Source: Candidatus Omnitrophota bacterium
Lineage (GTDB): Bacteria; Omnitrophota; Gorgyraeia; Gygaellales; Profunditerraquicolaceae
Length of the DNA: 48,807 nt
NCBI GenBank assembly: GCA_026387405.1
Contig: JAPLLV010000032.1
Coordinates: 1-48,807 of the forward strand
Reading direction: 5' to 3'
Part shown: positions 46,401-48,807 of the stretch, one piece after another
How positions within the stretch are numbered: position 1 is the first letter of the stretch
How the letters are laid out: the number at the start of each line of letters is the position of its first letter
Notes under the pieces: generated by a model
The model's input: only the letters and a program-made list of their open reading frames with translations
Told to the model about the DNA's origin: nothing
Databases searched by the model: none
Translations under genes and position numbers: made by a program

Positions 46401-48806
46401 AGGCGCGGTGGTGGACGGCCTCATCGCATTCAGCACGCGCCTCTCTGCATCTAAAAGACGGACTGCTGCCGGCTTATCCGAATTTAAATCTTGCAGAAAA
46501 ATATCAATTACTTGCGGTACGACATGCCGCATCACGACAATATGGGCAAATGGGCTATACGGGGCTAACTGCCATTTCTTTATCAGCCTCGAAGAAGGCA
46601 TCCGGAATAATACGGTATTGGAGAATGGATTAAGGCCGCAAGGATAATCTAGTTCCTTCAACTGGTTGTATAGGTAAAGGGCATTGCGAAGGCACGCCTC
46701 TGCTTTTTGCTCCAGCCCCTTATGCCCCCGGCTCATTATAGGATACCAGTAGAAAAGCGGGATATGGCCGTTGTCTGTGCTGAATAATCGCTCAATCACT
46801 GCCTTCGCGTTATCGTCAGCCTCAATGTATTTTTTCCGGCATAAGAATACGCCGCTGGGCAGAGTAGAGCCGCCGAATTTATGCCCTGAAACAGAAATAC
46901 TGTCAATGCCCTGGGCAAAACTGATCTCCGGCGCACCTTTCAAGAAAGGCAAGATCAGGCCGAATAGCGCCGCGTCACAATGAATATAATACCGCTTAAT
47001 CTTATTGTCTTCCAAAATCCGGATGACTTCCTGCACTTTATCAATTGCCCCTTTCACGGTCGTACCGATATTTAAACAGAAAATGGCCGGCCGGACCCGG
47101 TTCTTTATTAACCTCTCCTCTAATGCGGAATAATCTATTTCACCATGGGGTAAGCTCGGGATACATTCTGCCTGCATATTCAGGATAAGGGCTATCTTAC
47201 GGATGGAATAATGCGCGTCTTCGGAATAATAAAGGATGCCGTCAGGGTAGAGTTGCCTTCCGGTAAATATGCCGGCGAGATTTCCCCAAGTACCGCCTCT
47301 GGTAAACCTGCCATAGGCTTCTGATACAGGAAGACGATACAGGTTAAAAAAGAATCTTAGGGTTTCCTCTGCAAACGCCTGTGTATCTTCACTGTTTAGA
47401 TCATACCTTAAGAAATCATTTAAGCAGCGCTGCGTTTTCTTTCTGGATACCGCCTCAACAGGAAATCCCAGGTAGTGACGCGCATCGTCAGATAACACCC
47501 TTGCCTTATCTGCTAGTTGCCTTCGGATCTCCCGGGAAACTTTAAATTCCAGCGCAGGAGAAATCCTGACCGGGATTTTTCTGACCACCCGTTTCCCCAG
47601 CACGTCCTTAATAAAATCGGCGATCTGGCGGTTGCTTAAAGAAGGCATTACTTCAAAATAGGCTTCCTCCCCCTGACAGGATAAATCCCATTTTTTGATT
47701 AACCCTGCGGATGGCCTCGGTATGGCTACAGTATTGGAATACGCATGGGTAGTCCGGGCCGTGCCTCCATTTCCATTAAGCGTATCCACAATATACCTGG
47801 TAATCTCAAGAGCCCTTTCGCTTTCCTTCTTTAAACCGGGTTCTCTATTGCGTATCTCTGTGGCAAACCATAACAAAAGTGGGGCATGGCCGCTGCGGGA
47901 GCCGGAAATAGTCGTATCGCTTAAAATTACATACTGTACCTGCTGCTCGAATTTATCTGCCCATTTTCTCTTGGTCAAGACTACTGCTGCCGAGGGAAAA
48001 GGAGTATTAAGAAATCTACCCAAGGGAATAGCTATACTGTCCAGGCCTTCTCTAAAGCCAGGATGGGCAGCGCTGCCCAAGAAAGGTAACATTGCCCCTA
48101 AAGAAGAAGCATTATAATGGAGATGCGTTCGTGTAATCCCGTTTTCCCGCAATATACCCTTGACCTTATGCAAATCATCAATAGCGCCTTTTCCCCTACC
48201 CATATTCAGGCAGACAATTGCAGGTTGGCCCGGATGTTTTCTTGCTCTTTCTGCTAATTCAACGTAGTTGATCTCTCCGTTTTCTGAAGTTCCGATAATT
48301 TCTATCCTCTCTTTGCCGATCCCTAACGCGACTAAGGAATTGGTAATGGTGTCGTCGGTTTCATCCGCTAAATAAACCACGCCGGTCTTGCGAAAACGTT
48401 TGGTGGCGATCAAAAGCGCGTAGAAATTAGCCTCGCTTCTTTCCAGAGTTACCTGTCCGGCCATATCTTCTTCTTTTGCCATGCCATACAAACCCGCCCA
48501 GAACTTCAAAACCTCTCGTTCCATTTCTTTGCTGCCTATCCGTAAATTGGAGAATCTAAAGGGGTCGCCGATGTTATTCAGCCAGAAACGCGCCACTCCG
48601 GCAAGCGGCTTAAAAAGACTCTTGGGCAATATTTCCCTGTTCTTAAGTTTTGCCTTAAGTTTTCTCAACCTGCTGAGAATAGGGGACGACGCCCTAATAG
48701 GGGAACCTTCTGCAGAAAAGGGAGAAAAGGGGACGTTTCCCTTTTTCGCCGCATTGGCCCCCACATCCGCCTGTGCCCCCAGGTAGGCATTCGGCTGACT
48801 GCGCAA
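34500..48806 (-). CDS. Giant multidomain protein (5' end outside the window)
   Basis: An uninterrupted frame of 4768 codons, still open at the right edge, so the true start is beyond it. Order along the protein: degenerate PLP decarboxylase-like domain (about 63-415), intact PLP decarboxylase-like domain (423-789), low-complexity linker with basic and Ala/Met-rich parts, long repeat R1 (1031-1442), unknown segment, divergent repeat R3 (1729-2096), hydrophobic membrane segment (about 2114-2159), repeat R2 (2286-2692), unknown domain (about 2800-3090), GT-A-like region (about 3396-3720), helical region, methyltransferase-like region (about 4233-4452) and DprA/Smf-like region (about 4506-4759). 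No stop or frameshift interrupts it. Short palindromic repeats are translated inside linkers. No secretion signal can be judged without the N-terminus. The overall function is unknown; giant proteins of this type are known from Omnitrophota. Confidence 0.85.
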   Translation of the reverse strand: MRSQPNAYLGAQADVGANAAKKGNVPFSPFSAEGSPIRASSPILSRLRKLKAKLKNREILPKSLFKPLAGVARFWLNNIGDPFRFSNLRIGSKEMEREVLKFWAGLYGMAKEEDMAGQVTLERSEANFYALLIATKRFRKTGVVYLADETDDTITNSLVALGIGKERIEIIGTSENGEINYVELAERARKHPGQPAIVCLNMGRGKGAIDDLHKVKGILRENGITRTHLHYNASSLGAMLPFLGSAAHPGFREGLDSIAIPLGRFLNTPFPSAAVVLTKRKWADKFEQQVQYVILSDTTISGSRSGHAPLLLWFATEIRNREPGLKKESERALEITRYIVDTLNGNGGTARTTHAYSNTVAIPRPSAGLIKKWDLSCQGEEAYFEVMPSLSNRQIADFIKDVLGKRVVRKIPVRISPALEFKVSREIRRQLADKARVLSDDARHYLGFPVEAVSRKKTQRCLNDFLRYDLNSEDTQAFAEETLRFFFNLYRLPVSEAYGRFTRGGTWGNLAGIFTGRQLYPDGILYYSEDAHYSIRKIALILNMQAECIPSLPHGEIDYSALEERLIKNRVRPAIFCLNIGTTVKGAIDKVQEVIRILEDNKIKRYYIHCDAALFGLILPFLKGAPEISFAQGIDSISVSGHKFGGSTLPSGVFLCRKKYIEADDNAKAVIERLFSTDNGHIPLFYWYPIMSRGHKGLEQKAEACLRNALYLYNQLKELDYPCGLNPFSNTVLFRMPSSRLIKKWQLAPYSPFAHIVVMRHVVPQVIDIFLQDLNSDKPAAVRLLDAERRVLNAMRPSTTAPALSAKAMPAAAEDNTPAMTEDWQDKYDAAPTLKEKLCISLRRAPKAEEIDFHNQQTTLEQWLAKHESGAEAELRALRARIDRVKAFLTALFGTSLGKWLGLRCAIFLHCLFNLSFEITTRISNPLKDYLKETFPAIPAFAKLQPAPAYAAMAGNSDSGKGKERKAGRTAGFFDIAAMAEDIMRRGQKQAAAAGVIQNSTPADHIKIEAFWGPQRTPVRLKEENQATPPSLTLWRRIPDALIALRDWCGTDMLNFLVDIFIREEVNDNVLREYPAHLRAHALSLKKEIDAAKMIDGIGVFEAIVQHLKGKENDYAPLLGYLNHIITAQGRNERLARQYKGMPAIANRRELHRIELWSIKQGNYSSVFQVQVVLRSGSRIRFAVNAASDMHDAAKGLRRAFSSLQKRYRHNPGYISEPFALEEQDIATAYGRRTVTLMMSEWLDDFYELHLEFSSGSDFTVWRYGDERDTVAIPTNEANQIWQTMIKIRTLYSRVCGDKAEVFQARVNAGDFVGRRFSDGTWEVMVVWCEDDGETSNTVDDFVLNTLLQGEIDFILDEPVRTPRNWWRYFDLAIPAFVRGCREAGVAQEQVQEMLAHVAEETLPRICAYPDNAGSLRHFPGESRTIVLSALAQLQNALNQYLEAQDALPATVSPRFILRQNQQAGTRYANYFSRAKLDRYARGPDNAFPEGNPINSDIRRAFKYGMPCLVRPNGQWEIEINLPQQRFLSWYEAKFALAGEKRLYNDLNVNTFDRGYRHALMLLLLVDTDFAQNFLRDLSALGNSRCLAFLNAFNDTFDIIPHPINRKWLDDSANWEEVKALLTILGAKYISGFDEDRILHPIYDKDKEICSIIEERNVNRILDAYGLNQYALINLDTEQIEWALRVDSHPRRLHRVIYCQREEDINFYGDLQRRILRQQGLERGSENPPVTVEIIFKITEEWGVYVPYFLPLREIGNAIARVFAQDGGRFLIQVLSKIEKREVSFNEIAQPIFVEYENEAGQEGIFKVKARVSGEWRNFCLAVAKVDTNNRKTARQYEEMSSLYDFRPQYLPQQYALDMEAIATFGPQGPVNELAIIACEWKNGSEINFISRKMIKYLYLRADESKGISSEGEAAGVILNEEDFVPIPDEEGSRIKQEIVKIQTIYFDPKKGRGILDRRYNAGDFIYNPQTREIYLVAVRRTEGFFKPEDTVPIPGRTNEEVNIRVFMHTLFSTETVTQGIHRVPVNLQQDYTVTIFTPEEVLLGIQWGLVELHGQDKGLQEFQRWLELYVRLSEGCCERCRKYTPIVCEWLECIRKASGKQRGDTRGSLPAMLPFSQVIFGLLMAAAGLCGAVALWAVSATLLIAAVLWLTLGVGLIEEAFRDPRILKFPLLYRWYLPPQLFKAAHHNHPEIVTFTDATEGVSYKWRVLAHAWHNWLWLLGKRRVPAMADASEASPVPAEAKKTETSPISVNLEVKYSVVYGPERKAYVPGCSYLLYPSRTLSRVANNTVMSLVSYLKMWDFPIFLDKLADSADGRAAILEYCHCPEAIAEAGRLKSAVNEAHMISTRMAVEAVINHLKGDKGDSAPLLDYLNNYILNVDAHNPRMAKEYRGIGQVSNTSEIEEVEVWLVKRGYYTTVFRVMVLLRSGKAVYFTVNTAMDLRDAACALPRVFNSLQRHYSFNPGYVIEPFKLGIGKYISWNGEEYVPLMVNEWVEGFHELHLSEDTGARIRVRYGQDESSGALPERESDSIWKTIAKLRAIYSDLPADCGNVLQAHVCAGDFVGRQNVDGVWEIIIIWTQDNVNRTYSRGDMIINALLQGEFDFITENPIFDCEIWWDRYDQGIVGFIEGCRERRLSIEQVHGMLRDFRNSFLSNIIAHPYSYPVVARFKEDNREALIARLRSLHTAVASHLAIPAPPFVPAMLPEFRAWYEWVKSETWKRCIAVVIAPRVEEILLWVFPSLKEWLIRHHPPKDQEKVRKLVERIQKMESLRGRILWHAANNRRWHNAVVAKMRTYHLSACQASEQVRNKRGLVALIAGNGSTGNETPSSVPNSFTYVFSYQDTQKQSHVFKILVDVILFPNSCRFEMTVHWGAILVYRITFDWEESFLSLGCCRFGLWGFDQKLPDILREFYIPMSSEDQKEFLYQWARFIQFQVPAKLIEKNCFVLAAEDEMSCQERIRVGYVAPDIADIFADCAKADRAETIVIFEGSACLSGHLVRHGIVAKLLYEHEAAKYITEGIWVKKVKELLPGANVYLWHADHIYKVKREDAYQLTEEEKSSGVVNPATLPFGQFVPLHYVLGQVKDQDIFGAEEASEPSPVGANDAAKKGNVPFSAWAQGIDWSAALNKRVAGELRDIKAEDFIRELLKKIGDKEFVSAKDLARWLRQPENKIRGLGSILAKWLADDVFEYLARIRKKKEEDVAAERRMAMSGFNLDISAVGFVPERVTHTPRVFHQLFFGEPSRQPSLSDTEYDRVLAASYALRHIRNSGIFADCGFAWLNNRPEILNVLFGLIDIACVSDAINEELRLRVERLFYYVNSMINTDLRIEPVYGSRYLIFDAAAIRHRALSKGFDRYPELYSAKEREAARHDIGLVLSMYMDLIRNRGFFIDQINLQNAHTEKLETTVGLVNRVVNGEQLKRRVRNPIISIAFPTARDACALEKCIRSHLFAIEEFGHEFPTVWVFDDSYGQAASDKQEMLRRLGGEFGVAIRYVGNVEKARFLELLAMDERIKAHGLSCDDLTRIFFPPNKFGSNRNFVQCYLSGKIYSTVDDDSYAEVTLNKTFLSSAFKQALLLQAGLFVFIYSDIAAIVERDKEKFRRCSSLLQAQLETKGSVELSVYFPLLQVLYADFSHEINLSEKLPQWVMKIIEEKRIETREFSFGSMRLLKHAFALPWETRDDMTLPVDAYGIHGNSIARPTQEIAGLRIKWDEGNAVCLDDKPAEGVVGLVSNYCNLAGAGSVYHDVNAFAETGDINCLTGIRKRTGIPYVLLDWVSGRFRLSTTTMTTIDNRPSSGLLVPGMIDSQCLGWVIQRGQRAMKLFCPRIALDHLRRQSHLRHNGSQGLTYDEARSIVSKLIDETVLAAAMRVYFDGWSFNEMLYDFAHDMLGLYYDLVTMLGESKVRKTALPNLMPNVRQAGETLIRALRDELGGYPFPVESQILALNAAKAIGGAVPIGSHDFINLFLAQEGVRQMLEGLIQVQLDKIKEVEKYQLDVHAASRRIRDAGALPFLVKDGSINSVSTPPAMLPRNRKDFVDFLKSIEGLSVEKHDQRVKEFLLVLSMDEEIWRTGEGKARIDSRMFVKAHGKLNKAQKQVLEKFAEITDNIFEVEYDRARLEMMRCLSGEDLENAARAEAIFAVAKIHAAYNWAVYKKNPELLPPEFKEAFAEFPDVMAMAEQSKVNKGDSSSVTPSVPTAQEETVLKDTPASSAALSKQSPESISPPGDFEKIKPRAFKHSIFWQSGLSCHYNGVIPNMLYRFIEGDVNRKKPYFVNRDVLIIGLETILTAPFIFERGARRIAAVDPNKDVVALTRLNLKEVAMGQEWVVEQARSFCDIAETTGIKGRQFDSILLNLKYSRDDLVCLDDNPSVINEALASLRPLLRQDGSIFFFVSTYYSESQRYWDVGRWSISLRERDWLSEIIDEDSEFLIDCDQFLLIRISQVIFSEALEMPERGIIRRIGGSVVSLPDSRLAGFMRLCKKIPIKNKFKPSEDLEYSKQEDLDLPDLYYIGSGYSRGPTIGFTGTRTVKHYLIAEFTRSLAKVLSKNKVIVAACFVPGIDMEAHLGAMAANGVTVAAVPDILDWPYFDFDGWAGGSGREDKVSLLERRSLVTSILRNGCFISEHAIKQNDSDEVRHRNVYKRDRIVSGLSDVVIVVEGDKDGGTVDTGLRALLQGKIVYLIDWRKIRGMGWDKINKGAFGQLEQLRGLLLSDRELSEFGSRIKIFPSRAINSSDWEVDLMMEIMKELQHDCQLQPFPDPRWRRKGS
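34506..34537. repeat. Dispersed repeat (CCGCGGGTCTGGA), copy 2, at giant gene 3' end
   Basis: Shares CCACCGCGGGTCTGGAA and the flanking CCCTTT with 16834-16864. It supplies the last codons of the giant gene (PDPRWRRKGS before TAA). Confidence 0.7.
34530..35290 (-). other. Domain: DprA/Smf-like Rossmann domain at C-terminus
   Basis: Follows the DprA (DNA processing protein A) core: GFTGTRTVKHYL, then VPGIDMEAHLGAMAANGVTVAAVPDI, ISEH, RDRIVSGLSDVVIVVEGDKDGGTVDTGLRALLQGKIVYLIDW. The usual RNR before IVSGLS reads KRDR. DprA loads RecA on single-stranded DNA; why it is fused here is unknown. Confidence 0.78.
35450..36110 (-). other. Domain: SAM methyltransferase-like region
   Basis: Class I methyltransferase-like order: DVLIIGLETILTAPFIFERGARRIAAVDPN (strand, altered glycine loop, acidic end of strand 2), DSILLNLKYS (strand 4) and LRPLLRQDGSIFFFVSTYY (strand 5). 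The SAM-binding loop is unusual, so it may not bind SAM. Confidence 0.55.
37650..38620 (-). other. Domain: GT-A glycosyltransferase-like region
   Basis: Starts with a Rossmann-like strand-turn-helix (NPIISIAFPTARDACALEKCI), then FPTVWVFDDSYGQ, and later NRNFVQCYLSGKIYSTVDDDSYAE, where DDD could be the metal-binding DxD motif of GT-A enzymes. Similarity is at motif level only; donor and acceptor are unknown. Confidence 0.5.
39460..39503. repeat. In-frame palindromic repeat inside giant gene, copy A
   Basis: GAAAAGGGGACGTTTCCC followed by TTTTTCGCCGCAT and TGGCCCCCAC; the first part is a near-palindrome centred on ACGT. It encodes NDAAKKGNVPFS in a linker. It is nearly identical to 48724-48764. 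Confidence 0.85.
40730..41950 (-). other. Domain: long repeat R2 (possible kinase-like fold)
   Basis: Clearly homologous to R1. Landmarks are HLKGDKGDSAPLLDYLN, VFRVMVLLRSGKAVYFTVN, SFNPGYVIEPFKL, MVNEWVEGFHELHL, VCAGDFVGRQNVDGVWEI and LLQGEFDF. R1 and R2 probably arose by internal duplication. Confidence 0.65.
42061..42082. repeat. In-frame palindromic repeat inside giant gene, partial copy C
   Basis: GGGGACGTTTC followed by TGTTTTTTTAG, a degenerate relative of copies A and B. It encodes AKKTETSP in the linker after the membrane segment. Confidence 0.55.
42330..42480 (-). other. Membrane segment in giant protein
   Basis: A strongly hydrophobic stretch (SQVIFGLLMAAAGLCGAV then WAVSATLLIAAVLWLTLGVG) that can form two membrane helices, followed by IEEAFRDPR. 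It lies between repeats R3 and R2. Confidence 0.65.
42520..43620 (-). other. Domain: divergent repeat R3
   Basis: A weaker third copy of the R1/R2 pattern. Shared landmarks are IFKVKARVSGEWRNFCLAV, ARQYEEM, YNAGDFIYNPQTREIYLVAV and a final helical part. It ends just before the membrane segment and contains CCERC-type cysteines (SEGCCERCRKYTPIVCEWLEC). Confidence 0.5.
44480..45715 (-). other. Domain: long repeat R1 (possible kinase-like fold)
   Basis: About 410 residues alignable with R2. Landmarks are HLKGKENDYAPLLGYLN, VFQVQVVLRSGSRIRFAVN, RHNPGYISEPFAL, MMSEWLDDFYELHL, VNAGDFVGRRFSDGTWEV and LLQGEIDF. The order (two-strand start, hinge, then an NAGDF loop and a hydrophobic strand ending in acidic residues) recalls phosphotransferase folds, but this is only an impression. 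Confidence 0.6.
46440..47540 (-). other. Domain: histidine decarboxylase-like PLP domain (copy 2)
   Basis: Group II PLP decarboxylase fold: GNLAGIFTGRQLYPDG, EDAHYSIRKIA (stacking His), Asp611 in HCDAALFG and PLP lysine Lys643 in SVSGHKFGGSTLPSGVFLCRK, which closely resembles bacterial PLP-type histidine decarboxylases. All cofactor residues are present, so activity is plausible; the substrate is not proven. Confidence 0.85.
47560..48620 (-). other. Domain: degenerate PLP decarboxylase-like (copy 1)
   Basis: Aligns throughout with the following copy but has lost key residues. The Lys that should hold PLP is Arg264 (PLGRFLN versus SGHKFGG), the cofactor Asp is Asn232 (HYNASSLG versus HCDAALFG), and the ring-stacking His is Asp (DETDDTI versus SEDAHYSI). 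It is predicted to be catalytically dead. Confidence 0.8.
48724..48764. repeat. In-frame palindromic repeat inside giant gene, copy B
   Basis: The same core as copy A with TGGCCCCCAC, lacking one CAT triplet. A 9-base GAAAAGGGA duplication precedes the core. It encodes NAAKKGNVPFS near the right edge of the window. Confidence 0.85.
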
Positions 48807-48807
48807 C

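Overview
The window looks like part of a Candidatus Omnitrophota (former OP3) genome or a close relative. This is an inference. It rests on one very large multidomain reading frame of the kind reported from that phylum (e.g. Candidatus Velamenicoccus archaeovorus), a Gram-negative-type envelope repertoire (lipoprotein signal, DUF2490-like barrel, PilZ proteins), and many palindromic and 7-bp repeats between genes. Every gene I can support, about 30 over 48.8 kb, lies on the minus strand, so gene order below follows transcription from high to low coordinates. I saw no rRNA, tRNA, CRISPR or transposase gene.

48807-33393: a giant open frame, still open at the window edge (at least 4768 codons). 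It carries two tandem histidine-decarboxylase-like PLP domains (the first lacks its catalytic residues), three copies of a long repeat that may be kinase-like, a membrane segment, a GT-A-like glycosyltransferase region, a methyltransferase-like Rossmann region and a DprA/Smf-like C-terminus. Two PilZ-domain proteins follow. Short palindromic repeats are translated in frame inside the giant gene's linkers and at its 3' end.

33378-20532: a carbohydrate locus. It has a sugar-binding lipoprotein and two ABC permeases (no ATPase gene here), two clan GH-A-like glycosidases (one fused to an N-terminal helical region), a secreted protein with two copies of a sugar-binding-like domain, a periplasmic TPR-like protein, a ROK regulator and a coiled-coil membrane protein. 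A LacI-family regulator follows. Several signal peptides or protein ends here are encoded by 7-bp tandem repeat arrays.

20404-13099: LacI regulator, class II (B12-dependent) ribonucleotide reductase with a textbook promoter and two NrdR boxes 31 bp apart, a small unknown protein, MnmG, a short QueG-like iron-sulfur protein and a DUF2490-like barrel.

13073-1466: one long probable operon from a single strong promoter: Lrp/AsnC regulator, aminotransferase, response regulator, glutamine synthetase, GAF-ANTAR protein, NAD synthetase, second response regulator, then a type II fatty-acid/polyketide-like set (FabG, a KS lacking all catalytic residues like a chain length factor, ACP, FabZ, two active KS). 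An AAA/DUF4143 ATPase gene with a perfect palindrome in front separates this set from the start of a phytoene-dehydrogenase-like oxidoreductase at the window edge.

Dispersed repeats include four copies of a 69-80 bp GTCATTGCGAG palindrome, a three-hairpin cloverleaf-like element, a 36-bp GC-rich palindrome and several heptamer arrays. No gene-free stretch exceeds 300 bp.
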